Of a stretch of DNA of 64,000 nt, positions 54,653 to 63,658 are shown piece by piece (position 1 is the first letter of the stretch; the number at the start of each line of letters is the position of its first letter). The position numbers were made by a program, and so were the translations under genes. Under the pieces are notes generated by a model. The model ran no database searches and was not told the origin of the DNA. It worked only from the letters and a program-made list of their open reading frames with translations. The stretch lies in contig CAVUPU010000004.1 in assembly GCA_963743425.1 (NCBI GenBank), positions 868,001 through 932,000 on the forward strand, written 5' to 3'. The DNA comes from JAJVID01 sp963743425. Its GTDB lineage: Bacteria > Acidobacteriota > Blastocatellia > RBC074.

Positions 54653-55615
54653 CTATCTTCGATCGGCGCGAATAGATGGCGCTCGGTCGCTCGCCAGATC
54701 ATCGAGGAATTTGAGGAATCCCTGGAAGATGGCTTCGTTGTCCGGCTCGCTTTCGACGGCTTTGGAGATCTGGCGCACATATCCCCTGCTGGTCAGTCGC
54801 AGCCGGTCGTCTTTGACAATCATCTGTATGAACATATTCGACACCGTGAACGGCTTTGTGGATGCGGGCAGACCAAGCGCGCGTCTGACCGAGGCGGGAA
54901 GTTCACGGTATTGCCCCTCGCTGGTTTGTTCGAGACGGCTGTCTGTCCGGCGAACAAGTTCCACGGAGCTGGTAGACGGTTTGAAGCCCGGGGAAGCGTT
55001 GACCACGCCGAGCGTGGCCGGCAGCACTGTCGGATCTTTCACCGACATATTCAACCTTCTATAAATTTCGGGTCTGTACAACCGCCCCGTGTTGCACGCG
55101 GTCAGGATTGCTCGCTCGACCCCCGCCTCCGCGAGGTGTTCCTGCAACGCGCCCAGCGAAATGTAGGAACGCGGCGCTGACCGGAGCTGCGACCGTTGGA
55201 GTTTCAACCCATGACCGTTGCTGCCATGAGCCTCAAAAAATATCTCGCGGATCGAGTCCTCCGGGCGTGATCGGTTGAATCGCTTGATCTCCTTCAGCAC
55301 CCAGCGCCAATCGGCGCTCTCCAAATACATAAAACCAAGCCCCTCGTAAAACTGCCTATTGCCTGAGGCCGCGAAATCGGGGCTGAATACAAAGCCCCGG
55401 CGGGCGCCCAGTTTTTTCAGCCTTGCGGCGGATTCCGACCTGTCCGGTTGAGCGACTTCCTGCGCGTGCGCCCTCAGTAACGCGTTGACGAGCGACGCGC
55501 GCCCGCGTTGAAACGTGGGATCAGTGTTCAAAAGCAGGGACGACAGTCCCAACACGATTATCAACAGTGAGAGTCTGGCGTTTTGGCGAGCTGCTTTCTC
55601 TACAACTTTCCTCAT
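54653..55615 (-). CDS. Secreted protein with His-Cys caspase-like (C14/CHAT-type) motifs
   Basis: 320 residues from ATG 55615 (SD GAGGAG). The signal peptide occupies residues about 1-30. The middle region has two motifs of caspase-fold peptidases: REIFFEAHGSNGHGLKL (catalytic-His-type HG, near residue 140) and RAILTACNTGRLYRPE (catalytic-Cys-type, near residue 182), each after a predicted beta-strand. This spacing and the HG/C arrangement fit CHAT or metacaspase-like folds, but no named family was recognised and a non-catalytic role is possible. A predicted exported caspase-like enzyme is unusual. Monocistronic. Confidence 0.6.
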   Translation of the reverse strand: MRKVVEKAARQNARLSLLIIVLGLSSLLLNTDPTFQRGRASLVNALLRAHAQEVAQPDRSESAARLKKLGARRGFVFSPDFAASGNRQFYEGLGFMYLESADWRWVLKEIKRFNRSRPEDSIREIFFEAHGSNGHGLKLQRSQLRSAPRSYISLGALQEHLAEAGVERAILTACNTGRLYRPEIYRRLNMSVKDPTVLPATLGVVNASPGFKPSTSSVELVRRTDSRLEQTSEGQYRELPASVRRALGLPASTKPFTVSNMFIQMIVKDDRLRLTSRGYVRQISKAVESEPDNEAIFQGFLKFLDDLASDRAPSIRADRR

Positions 55616-55653
55616 TATTTCGTCTCCTCGGGAAATCCTTGGGAGCATCATGG

Positions 55654-55728
55654 ATGGGACTTATAGGACGTATAGGACTTATAAAACTTACGTGTCTTAT
55701 AAGTCCTATACGTCCTTATAAGTCCCAT
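55654..55728. repeat. Inverted nonamer-like repeat (TTATAGGAC)
   Basis: ATGGGACTTATAGGACGTATA (55654-55674) continuing to 55684 and its inverted copy (55697-55728) differ by one base insertion. Each arm is built from TTATAGGAC-type units. It lies between the caspase-like gene and rlmN. Confidence 0.85.
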
Positions 55729-55837
55729 TCATGATAAAGAAATCAGCGTAGTTTGGTGGAGCAAGCTATATGCCCGGGCGCGTAATTAAAATGAACGCAT
55801 TCGAGAGATCTCGGCGCGATGGTACAATAAGCTCGAT

Positions 55838-56884
55838 ATGACAATGTTGCTGGGAAAAACCGAAGACGAGTTGATTGAATTCGCCAGGGAGATCGGCGAG
55901 GCCCCATTTCGCGGCAAACAGATTTACCGGGCGATCTACGGCCGGCGCGCGCTCGATGTCGCGCGGATGACCGAGCTTTCAAAAGATTTGCGCGAGAAGT
56001 TGAACTCGATTGCGCGCGTCGCCGAGACTCGGATCATCAATGTGTTCTATTCTTCAGACGGGACCAGGCGTTATCTGCTCCGGCTCGGCGATGGGCATGA
56101 AGCCGAGGCCGTGTTTATGCCCGAAGAGCGCCGCGACACCATCTGCATCAGTTGTCAGGTGGGTTGCGCCGTTGGATGCGGTTTCTGTATGACCGCGCAG
56201 TTGGGCGTCAAACGCGGCATGACCGCGGGCGAGATCATCTCGCAAGTCGTCATCGTGTTGAACGAGGTTTACGGCGAGGGCGTCAAACCGCCGCATGGCG
56301 TGAACCTCGTGTTCATGGGAATGGGCGAAGCCTTTTTGAATTACGACGAGGTGATGAAATCGATCAGGATTATGGCCGACGAGAAAGGGCTTGGCGTCAG
56401 CCCTAAGCGCGTCACCGTCTCGACCTCGGGCGTCATCCCCCGCATTTATGACTTCGCCAAAGAGCCGGTCCGACCGCGACTGGCGATCTCGCTCTCGGCC
56501 ACCACCGAGGAGCAGCGGACACAATTGATGCCGATCAACCGCAAGTACACGCTCGCGGGCCTGATGAAAGCCTGCCGCGAGTACCCGCTCGGCGAACGCG
56601 AACGGTTGACGTTCGAATATGTGATGCTCGACGGCGTCAACGATTCTGACCAGGACGCCCGGCGCCTTGTCAAACTGCTCAACGGCGTTCGAGCCAAAGT
56701 GAACCTGATCCCGCACAACCCGGCGCCAGAATTGCCCTACCGCGCGTCGCCGATGGAACGCATCCTGAGCTTTCAGAAGATTCTGGTCGAACGCGATGTG
56801 CCCGCGTTTATTCGGCGTCCGCGCGGGCAGGACATTGCGGCGGCTTGCGGGCAACTGGCGGCGCGGCATCAGGCCAATGCATGA
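55838..56884 (+). CDS. rlmN: 23S rRNA (adenine(2503)-C(2))-methyltransferase RlmN
   Basis: 348 residues. A radical-SAM enzyme with the [4Fe-4S] motif CAVGCGFC (C-x3-C-x2-C), the preceding catalytic Cys region CISCQVG and the second half VNLIPHNPAPELPYRASPME. It methylates C2 of A2503 in 23S rRNA and of some tRNAs. Length and motif order match RlmN. The 5' gap from the palindrome at 55654-55728 is about 110 bases. Confidence 0.95.
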   Translation: MTMLLGKTEDELIEFAREIGEAPFRGKQIYRAIYGRRALDVARMTELSKDLREKLNSIARVAETRIINVFYSSDGTRRYLLRLGDGHEAEAVFMPEERRDTICISCQVGCAVGCGFCMTAQLGVKRGMTAGEIISQVVIVLNEVYGEGVKPPHGVNLVFMGMGEAFLNYDEVMKSIRIMADEKGLGVSPKRVTVSTSGVIPRIYDFAKEPVRPRLAISLSATTEEQRTQLMPINRKYTLAGLMKACREYPLGERERLTFEYVMLDGVNDSDQDARRLVKLLNGVRAKVNLIPHNPAPELPYRASPMERILSFQKILVERDVPAFIRRPRGQDIAAACGQLAARHQANA

Positions 56885-57004
56885 TCGGAGAAGTGGCGTC
56901 GAAAAACGTCAGTCGCAAGGTTTGGATGGCGTTCGGCAAGACTCCTTTCAAAATGGTTTCGGGTTTGACCACGGCGTCAAACAAAACTGCAAACCTACCG
57001 AAAG

Positions 57005-57182
57005 CTTAAACAAAAAGGCTTCAAGCAAGGCGATTGGTCCGCGAAGGGAGAATCGCGCTGACCGGCTTTGGCTTGCGCTTTGCTTTGCCGAGGAATTGAA
57101 GCAGAGCTGGCCGTGTAGGGATAGGACACTTTGGAAAGCGTCATACTCTTTCTTGTCACCAGTTATTGCTGGCTTATCATAG
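57005..57182 (+). pseudogene. Probable IS4-like transposase C-terminal remnant
   Basis: One frame reads KKASSKAIGPRRENRADRLWLALCFAEEL, resembling the C-terminal region of IS4-type transposases (KQxGWxW, then ADRLWLALA). No catalytic residues remain and no IS ends were found. It lies in a 440-base gap after rlmN that has no other gene. Confidence 0.35.
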
Positions 57183-57325
57183 GTTAGACGCTTGCGACGA
57201 GCGAAGCGGAAGTAGCTTCGCGAGCGTAGAAGTAAGTCGGGGAAATGGCATTGCTGAAATCGGTCGCAAACTCAACAGATGGCTTTTAGCTGAGCAGGAA
57301 AGTGGAAAGATTGTGAGGTTCAACT

Positions 57326-58645
57326 ATGGCTCCTGAATATAACCGCTCCGTAAAATTCCGCGCCGCGTTGAAGCGCGAGATCCCTGCGTGGACGGAGAAG
57401 GGCATCCTGACCGAAGACAACGCGGGGCAACTGAAATCGCTCTACGATCTCGACAATCTCGGAAAAGAATCTTCGCGATTGCTGGCCGCGGCGCTCTTCA
57501 CGTTCGGCAGTCTGTTGGTCGGCGGCGGCGTCATCAGCTTCGTCGCTGCGCACTGGAACGAGATGTCAAGAGGGCCGAAAGTCGTTCTGCTTTTTGCCGC
57601 GCTGCTCGTGTTCTACATCGCCGGATACTGGCTCAGCTACAAAAGCGACTGGCCGCGACTCGGCCATGCGCTGATCTTCTGTGGCTGCCTGGTCTTCGGC
57701 GCAAACATCGGATTGCTGGCGCAAACTTATCAAGTAAGCGGCTCCGACTATGGCATGTTCGGAGTGTGGGCGCTGGGATCGCTGGCGATGGCGTGGGCTG
57801 CGCGAAGCTCAATCATAGGCATACTGGTCATCGTCACGTCTCTCGCCTGGTTCAACGGGTTCGCGGAAGACTATCACGAACGGCTGGCGACTGTTTACCC
57901 GCCGCTGCTGGTGATCGCGCTGCTTCCTCTGGCGTGGACGATTCGATCGCGAACGCTTTACACGCTCACGTTTCTAGGATTCATCTACGCAACGCTGACG
58001 CTGGCCTTAGTTCAATTGCATACCAACAGGTATTCATTGATCGCAATCGCCGCGGGTGGATTTGTCGCCTGGGCGGTCGGCGAATTTCATCGCGCCAGCG
58101 GGGTCGGGACGGAATTCAGCAATCCGGTCGCCAATCTCGGCGCCGCCACGCTTGCGGCGAGCGCCTATTTCTGGTCGTTTCACGAAGTATGGAAATGGGG
58201 CGGCTATGTCCGCCCGAACCGGCTCCACTGGCTGATTCCCGTCGGGCTTACGCTGGCCATCGGAGTGGCGCTGACCGCGCGGGCGTGGCCACGAATGGAT
58301 GGTTCGCGGAGACGTTGGGTTTCGGGCGCCGCGCTGGCTTTTGTGTTGATTTGCCTGGCGACGGTTTTCAACAGGTTCAGCGACACGCTGCCGACCGTTA
58401 TGATCAATCTGGCGGCGCTCGTCGTCGCCGGCGTCTGCATCGGCAAAGGCATCGTCGAAGAGCGACGACTGACTTTCTGGGCGGGGTCGCTTTTCGTGGC
58501 GACGCTCATCGTCTCGAGGTTCTTTGAATACGAATCATCGCTGCTTCTGAAATCCGCAGCATTCATCGGTTGCGGTATAGTCACGATGCTTGCCGGCGTC
58601 GCTTACGAAAAATTCCTGCATAGAAGGGAGGTCATTGCGCAATGA
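57326..58645 (+). CDS. DUF2157 polytopic membrane protein
   Basis: 439 residues. A soluble helical N-terminus (about 1-50) with the DUF2157 pattern (WTEKGILTEDNAGQLKSLYD) is followed by about 12 membrane helices, the first LFTFGSLLVGGGVISFVAAHW. Together with the downstream GDYXXLXY gene, which it overlaps by 4 bases (ATGA), it forms a two-gene operon common in several phyla. Function unknown; an inner-membrane role is expected. Confidence 0.85.
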   Translation: MAPEYNRSVKFRAALKREIPAWTEKGILTEDNAGQLKSLYDLDNLGKESSRLLAAALFTFGSLLVGGGVISFVAAHWNEMSRGPKVVLLFAALLVFYIAGYWLSYKSDWPRLGHALIFCGCLVFGANIGLLAQTYQVSGSDYGMFGVWALGSLAMAWAARSSIIGILVIVTSLAWFNGFAEDYHERLATVYPPLLVIALLPLAWTIRSRTLYTLTFLGFIYATLTLALVQLHTNRYSLIAIAAGGFVAWAVGEFHRASGVGTEFSNPVANLGAATLAASAYFWSFHEVWKWGGYVRPNRLHWLIPVGLTLAIGVALTARAWPRMDGSRRRWVSGAALAFVLICLATVFNRFSDTLPTVMINLAALVVAGVCIGKGIVEERRLTFWAGSLFVATLIVSRFFEYESSLLLKSAAFIGCGIVTMLAGVAYEKFLHRREVIAQ

Positions 58646-59163
58646 ACAGACGCTCTCTCTTTTTCATCCTGGCGGTCGCGGCCCAGTTTCTGATCCTGGC
58701 CGCTGTGCCCGCGCAGAAGATTTATACTCACGCGACCGGCAGAAGCGTGATTCTCAAGATACGCCCCGTTGACCCATATAACATCCTCAGCGGCTATTAC
58801 GTCACGCTCAATTACGAAATCGCCAGTTCCAGCTTGTTTGCCGATTCAGGTAACGTCTACAACGGCGAGCGGGTATACGCCATACTTGAAAGACAAAATG
58901 ATGGCGTTTGGCGTCCGGTGTCGCTGTCGGAATCTCGCCCTGCCAGTCTGCCTGAAAATCGCATTGCCATTCGCGGTCGCCACACATACTCGCGCATCGA
59001 GTATGGGATCGAAGAGTTCTTCATCCCAGAAGACAAACGCGCCGAGATCGAGCAGGAGTTGAGAAAGAACCCCGACCAGGCCCGTGTTGAAATCAAAATG
59101 GATTCGAAAGGCAATGCGGCTCTTGTTCGACTGCTGGTGGGAGATCGTGTTTACGATTATTGA
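58642..59163 (+). CDS. GDYXXLXY-motif membrane-anchored protein
   Basis: 173 residues. N-terminal membrane helix (residues about 5-24), then a periplasmic beta-rich domain with the variant SGYYVTLNYEI of the GDYxxLxY motif and a C-terminal QARVEIKMDSKGNAALVRLLVGD. It overlaps the DUF2157 gene by ATGA, and the two gene families occur together widely. Function unknown. Confidence 0.88.
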   Translation: MNRRSLFFILAVAAQFLILAAVPAQKIYTHATGRSVILKIRPVDPYNILSGYYVTLNYEIASSSLFADSGNVYNGERVYAILERQNDGVWRPVSLSESRPASLPENRIAIRGRHTYSRIEYGIEEFFIPEDKRAEIEQELRKNPDQARVEIKMDSKGNAALVRLLVGDRVYDY

Positions 59164-59187
59164 TCGTAGCGCGTGCGGAAATATAAA

Positions 59188-59257
59188 ATCAGTACCGCGA
59201 GCGGTAGCGAACGAGTCTCGATTAGCAGACCAGCTCGCCACCGTTCGCGGTACTGAT
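59188..59257. repeat. REP-like palindrome, family A copy 3
   Basis: A 70-base palindrome with ATCAGTACCGCGAGCGGTAGC arms (59188-59208) and the matching GCCACCGTTCGCGGTACTGAT. The arms match those at 6527 and 47328 with small changes. It lies 25 bases after the GDYXXLXY stop and just upstream of nadB. Confidence 0.85.
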
Positions 59258-59265
59258 TCATCATC

Positions 59266-60834
59266 ATGAACACTCCCGATTATATCGTCCTTGGCAGCGG
59301 CGTCGCGGGGCTTCGCGCCGCCATCGAGCTCGCCCATGACGGGCGCGTGGTTGTCCTGACCAAAGACCGGCTTGACGAATCGAACACCGAATACGCGCAG
59401 GGCGGCGTCGCCGTGGCGATGTCCGACGACGACGAAATCTCTCTCCATTTCGAAGATACGCTGAAAGCCGGCGCGGGGTTGTGCGACGAGCAGGCCGTTC
59501 GCGTGTTGGTCGAAGAGGGGCCGCGCTACATCACCGAATTGATCGAATGGGGCGCGCAGTTCGACCGCGAAGGCGGCGCGCTGGCTTTTACGCAGGAGGC
59601 TGCGCATTCACGCCGCCGCATCCTGCATGCGAACGGCGATTCGACGGGTCGCGAAATCGTCCGGGCGCTGATCGCTCACGCCAGGAAGCAATCCGACATA
59701 CAGCTCGTGGCGCACGCCGCGACCGTCGGGTTGATTGTCGAAGACGGGCGCTGCGCGGGCGTGCGGTTCATCGACCCGAACGAGAGTCTGCGACTGGAGT
59801 TGCGCGCGCGCGCGGTCGTGCTGGCGACCGGCGGCGCGGGACAGATCTTCGCGCAGACCACGAATCCGAGCGTCGCCACGGGGGATGGGATGGCCATGGC
59901 CTATGCGGCGGGCGCGGAGATGTGCGACCTGGAGTTCATGCAGTTTCATCCGACCGCGCTGGCGCTCGATGGCGCGCCGCGATTCCTGCTCAGCGAGGCG
60001 CTGCGCGGCGAGGGGGCGATCCTGCGCAATCACGAGGGCGAAGCTTTCGCCCGAAGATACGACGAGCGGGGCGAACTGGCGCCGCGCGACATCGTCGCCC
60101 GCGCAATCGTGGCCGAGATGGAGCGGACGGGCGCGCGCCATCTCGGCCACAATTGGATGTATCTCGATTTGACGCATCTCAAAGCCGATTTCCTGCGCGA
60201 ACGATTCCCGAATATTTTCGAGACCTGTCTGCGCTATGGGCTGGATTTGACGAAGGATCGGTTGCCGATGAGTCCGGCGGCCCATTACGTGATGGGCGGC
60301 GTAAAGACCGACACGCGCGGGCGCACGACGCTCGCGGGCTTATATGCGGCGGGCGAAGTCGCCTGCACGGGCATGCACGGCGCGAACCGGCTGGCCAGCA
60401 ATTCGCTGCTCGAAGGTCTGGTCTTCGGCGCGCGCGCAGGCTCAGCCGCGATTGGAGATTCATTGCCCCGGCCCACACAATCGGCGTCAGCCCCGGTCGA
60501 ATTCGGTCTCGCCGAATGGCGTTTAGACCCGCGGATCAAAAAACGCGCGCAGGAGATTATGTGGCGCAAGGCGGGCCTCATCCGCCACGCCGAGGATTTG
60601 CGAAGGGCAGTCGAAGAACTTGCCGCGATGGCCGGAGAGAAGGTCAACGAGCGCACGAGGAATTTCGTGACGCTGGCTAAGCTGGTGGCCGAGGCCGCGC
60701 TGTGGCGCGAGGAGAGTCGCGGCGGCCATTTCCGCGAAGACTTCCCGGCGCGCGACGACGATCGCTGGCGCATACATTCGGCCCAACAGATCAATCAGCC
60801 AATCCGAATGATCAGGCGAATCAGTGAAGAGTAG
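59266..60834 (+). CDS. nadB: L-aspartate oxidase
   Basis: 522 residues. The FAD-dependent first step of NAD de novo synthesis, oxidising L-aspartate to iminoaspartate. Seen are the FAD-binding VLGSGVAGLRAAIEL (residues 6-20), the substrate-loop HSRRRILHANGDSTGREI, EFMQFHPTAL, and GEVACTGMHGANRLASNSLLEGLVFGARA. Length is typical. nadA and nadC are not in the window. The ATG at 59266 lies 8 bases after the palindrome 59188-59257, with no clear SD. Confidence 0.94.
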   Translation: MNTPDYIVLGSGVAGLRAAIELAHDGRVVVLTKDRLDESNTEYAQGGVAVAMSDDDEISLHFEDTLKAGAGLCDEQAVRVLVEEGPRYITELIEWGAQFDREGGALAFTQEAAHSRRRILHANGDSTGREIVRALIAHARKQSDIQLVAHAATVGLIVEDGRCAGVRFIDPNESLRLELRARAVVLATGGAGQIFAQTTNPSVATGDGMAMAYAAGAEMCDLEFMQFHPTALALDGAPRFLLSEALRGEGAILRNHEGEAFARRYDERGELAPRDIVARAIVAEMERTGARHLGHNWMYLDLTHLKADFLRERFPNIFETCLRYGLDLTKDRLPMSPAAHYVMGGVKTDTRGRTTLAGLYAAGEVACTGMHGANRLASNSLLEGLVFGARAGSAAIGDSLPRPTQSASAPVEFGLAEWRLDPRIKKRAQEIMWRKAGLIRHAEDLRRAVEELAAMAGEKVNERTRNFVTLAKLVAEAALWREESRGGHFREDFPARDDDRWRIHSAQQINQPIRMIRRISEE

Positions 60835-60989
60835 CTTTTTAAGAACCTTGCGCCGGAATTGGTCAAAGACGGAAAATCGGGCTATATGGCAAACTCGGCG
60901 GACGGGCACGGACGAGCGACTCAACGGCTGCCAGCAGCAATCGCCGTCGACCGGCGTAGCAGGCGCCGATTCAATTGGAACCGGAATGT

Positions 60990-62801
60990 TTACCCGAAAT
61001 GCGCTGTGGCGAAGAAATGCGATCCCAATTCGCTCAGATGCGTTTGGACATAACGATGCGCGTCGGCGGGCGTTTCGAGAGAGAGGGCGTGGGAGGCGAG
61101 CTTTTCGGCGTCTTCCAGACGGATCGAGCGAACGAGACGGCGAATGGCGGGTATGGCGCTCGGCGTCATACTCAGATCGGTCAATCCCAAACCCAGAAGC
61201 ATAATCACCTGAGCCGGGTTCGACGCCATCTCGCCGCAGACGTTGATCGGGATGTTGATCTTCCTGGCCGAATCAGCCACGTATTTGATCGCGCGCAAGA
61301 CGGCGGGGTGCATCGGGTCGAACATTTTGTCCACGTTCTCGTTGCCGCGATCCACGGCCAGCAGGCTCTGTGTCAGGTCGTTGGTGCCGAGGCTGAAGAA
61401 ATCGGCCTCGCGCGCCAGCGATTCGGCCATGATCACGGCGGCCGGAGTCTCGACCATCACGCCTATCTCGACGTCTTCTGCGTGCTCGATCCGTTCATTG
61501 CGCAGGTCTCTTTCGACTTCGGCGATGATCTCTTTGGCCCGGCGCACCTCGTCGAGGTTTGAAACGAACGGCAGCAGTATCTTCAATCGCGACCTGCCGT
61601 CCGGGTGCAGGCCGGCGCGCAAGATGGCCCGCACCTGAGTTCTGAGGACGCTGTCCACGGCCAGCGAGAGTCTGATCGCGCGAAGCCCCAGCGCGGGATT
61701 GCGTTCGGGTTTGAATCCTTCCAGGCGCAGTTTATCGCCGCCCAGATCGAAAGTCCGGATGACCGCGCCGCTCTCGCCGCAGGTATCGGCCAGGCATTTG
61801 TAGGCTTCGTACTGCTCATCTTCGGTCGGCAGGCCTGACGCGGCTTGCGAATAGAGGAACTCCGAGCGGTAAAGCCCCACGCCGGCGGCGTTGAAACGCT
61901 GCAGCGTCTCGATCTCCTCGATCAACTCGATGTTCGCGCGCAATTTGACTTCGCGCCCGTCGCGCGTGACCGGCGGCAGGTCGCGCTCCTCGATGTAGTG
62001 GAGCTGCTGTTCCTGCTGGCGTTCGCGAAGCGCAACGTAAAAACGCAGCGTCTCGGGCAGCGGGTTGACGATGATCGCGCCGGTCGTGCCGTCAATGATG
62101 ATGGTTTCGCCCGAACGGACGCGCCCTGTCACGTTGCGCACGCCGACCACGGCCGGGATGTTGACGCTGCGCGCGATGATCGAGGTGTGCGACGCCCATC
62201 CGCCGGCGGCGGTGACGAAGCCGAGCACGCGGCGCGGGTCCAGGTCCGCGGCGACCGACGGCAACAGATCGTCGGCCACGATGATCGAATTTTCGGCCAG
62301 TTCGCTCAGGTCGCGCGCCTCGGCGCCGGAAAGTATCTTGACCAGGCGGTGGGCGACATCGGCTACATCCGAGCCGCGCTCGCGCAGGTAATCGTCGGTG
62401 ATCTTCGCGTAGATGCTCAGCAGGTGGTTCGCCGTGTCCCGCACGGCCCATTCGGCGTTAACGCGGTTGTCGCGGATGCAGTCCTCGATCTGGCGACCCA
62501 GGTTGCGGTCCTTGAGCATCATAAGATGGGCTTCGAGGATGTAGGCGCGATCGGAGCTGAAAGCCTCGCGGAACCGCGCCATCGCCTTGCGCACCTGGCG
62601 CTGGGCGAGTCGGACGGCTTCGCCGAACCGTTTCATCTCGGCTTCTACCTGATGCTTCGGAATGAACATCCGCACGATTCGTCCCCGCGGATCATCGACC
62701 AGAAACGCAGGCCCGATCGCCACGCCCTGACAAGCGCCTATGCCTTCATATCTGTGTTCGGAGATTGTTCTGGAAAAGCCACTCATCTTACTCTTCGCCA
62801 A
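60990..62801 (-). CDS. ptsI: Phosphoenolpyruvate-protein phosphotransferase (PTS enzyme I)
   Basis: 603 residues. It passes phosphate from PEP to HPr. The N-terminal domain (GIGACQGVAIGPAF) and the phosphohistidine in GGWASHTSIIARSVNIPAV are present. The PEP-binding barrel has the SEFLYS region, NDLTQSLLAVDRGNE and the catalytic Cys in NVCGEMASNP. Length is somewhat above usual. It overlaps the HPr gene by 14 bases. No EIIB or EIIC is in the window, so this may be a regulatory PTS. Confidence 0.94.
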   Translation of the reverse strand: MAKSKMSGFSRTISEHRYEGIGACQGVAIGPAFLVDDPRGRIVRMFIPKHQVEAEMKRFGEAVRLAQRQVRKAMARFREAFSSDRAYILEAHLMMLKDRNLGRQIEDCIRDNRVNAEWAVRDTANHLLSIYAKITDDYLRERGSDVADVAHRLVKILSGAEARDLSELAENSIIVADDLLPSVAADLDPRRVLGFVTAAGGWASHTSIIARSVNIPAVVGVRNVTGRVRSGETIIIDGTTGAIIVNPLPETLRFYVALRERQQEQQLHYIEERDLPPVTRDGREVKLRANIELIEEIETLQRFNAAGVGLYRSEFLYSQAASGLPTEDEQYEAYKCLADTCGESGAVIRTFDLGGDKLRLEGFKPERNPALGLRAIRLSLAVDSVLRTQVRAILRAGLHPDGRSRLKILLPFVSNLDEVRRAKEIIAEVERDLRNERIEHAEDVEIGVMVETPAAVIMAESLAREADFFSLGTNDLTQSLLAVDRGNENVDKMFDPMHPAVLRAIKYVADSARKINIPINVCGEMASNPAQVIMLLGLGLTDLSMTPSAIPAIRRLVRSIRLEDAEKLASHALSLETPADAHRYVQTHLSELGSHFFATAHFG

Positions 62802-63102
62802 ATTTGTCTTCGATCAGTTTGCGCACCGCTTCCATAGCCTCGATTTCGTCCGCGCCTTCGGTAATCACCTCGATCACGGCCCCCTGCGGCGCGGCCAGGA
62901 GAAGGATTCCGAAGATGCTCTTCGCGTCCGCCGGCCCCGCCCGGCCGTGTCCGCAAGCTCCGGACGCGGGTGGATCGATACTCGACTCCACGCGCGCCAG
63001 CAGGATGTCGCAGCGGAAAGAGTTCGCCAGCTTGACCAGCTTGGCCGCCGCCCGCGCGTGCAGCCCCAAACGATTGGTGATGTCGAGAGTGAATCGTTGC
63101 AC
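62788..63102 (-). CDS. ptsH: HPr phosphocarrier protein (with insertion)
   Basis: 104 residues, longer than the usual 85-90. The phospho-His motif is RLGLHARAAAKLVKLA, and DAKSIFGILLLAAPQGAVIEV contains the Ser expected to be targeted by HPr kinase (Ser46 equivalent). An insertion of about 15 residues (DPPASGACGHGRAGP), unusual and rich in Gly/Ala, lies between them. It overlaps ptsI and follows EIIA by 3 bases, so all are one operon. Confidence 0.92.
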   Translation of the reverse strand: MQRFTLDITNRLGLHARAAAKLVKLANSFRCDILLARVESSIDPPASGACGHGRAGPADAKSIFGILLLAAPQGAVIEVITEGADEIEAMEAVRKLIEDKFGEE

Positions 63103-63105
63103 CGG

Positions 63106-63519
63106 CTACTTATTCGGAGTAAGCACTTCGCTCGCCAGATAGATTGTTTTCTGTCCCTGGTCTCGGACGCGGCGCGCGATGACGTCCAGTGTCTCATCCG
63201 GCTGTTGGTCTGTCAGTTTGAGGATCATGGGCAGATTGACGCCGGTCACGACCTCGATCGGCGCGCTGCCCAGAAAAGTGCAGGCGAGATTGGTCGGCGT
63301 GCCACCGAACATGTCTGTCAACACCAGCACACCCGCGCCCTGGTTGACGCGCTCGATCGCCTTGCCGATCTCGTCGCGGGCAATCTCGACGTCATCGTGC
63401 CAGCCGATGGTCACGACGGTAATATGATGAATGTCTTCGTTGATGATCGTTTCCGCCGCGCTGACCAACTCGGTCGCTAAATTCCCGTGCGTAACGACCA
63501 CCCCTCCGATTAACGGCAT
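63106..63519 (-). CDS. PTS EIIA component, mannose/fructose (EIIA-Man) family
   Basis: 137 residues. The phospho-His is in IGGVVVTHGNLATELVSA; DMFGGTPTNLACTF and VVTGVNLPMILKL are the family blocks. With HPr and EI it forms a PTS phosphorelay. Its neighbours rapZ, ptsH and ptsI are the arrangement seen in nitrogen/carbon regulatory PTS clusters. No EIIBC transporter is adjacent, which points to regulation rather than sugar uptake. Confidence 0.9.
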   Translation of the reverse strand: MPLIGGVVVTHGNLATELVSAAETIINEDIHHITVVTIGWHDDVEIARDEIGKAIERVNQGAGVLVLTDMFGGTPTNLACTFLGSAPIEVVTGVNLPMILKLTDQQPDETLDVIARRVRDQGQKTIYLASEVLTPNK

Positions 63520-63545
63520 ATATCTCCCGACCGAGGATCAAGCGT

Positions 63546-63643
63546 CATTTTCCATTTGCCATATTACATTTTTCATTTGTCATTGCCGGAGTCACGATTC
63601 TCGCAATGACAAATGAAAAATGTAATATGGCAAATGGAAAATG
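63546..63643. repeat. Perfect 41-bp inverted repeat between EIIA and rapZ
   Basis: 63546-63586 and 63603-63643 are exact inverted copies (CATTTTCCATTTGCCATATT and on), with a 16-base loop. It shares the CATTTGTCATTGCCG core with the element at 50491-50608. It is followed by two GGATTGC-type heptamer remnants at 63649-63660. Confidence 0.92.
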
Positions 63644-63658
63644 GTCTGCAATCCGCAA

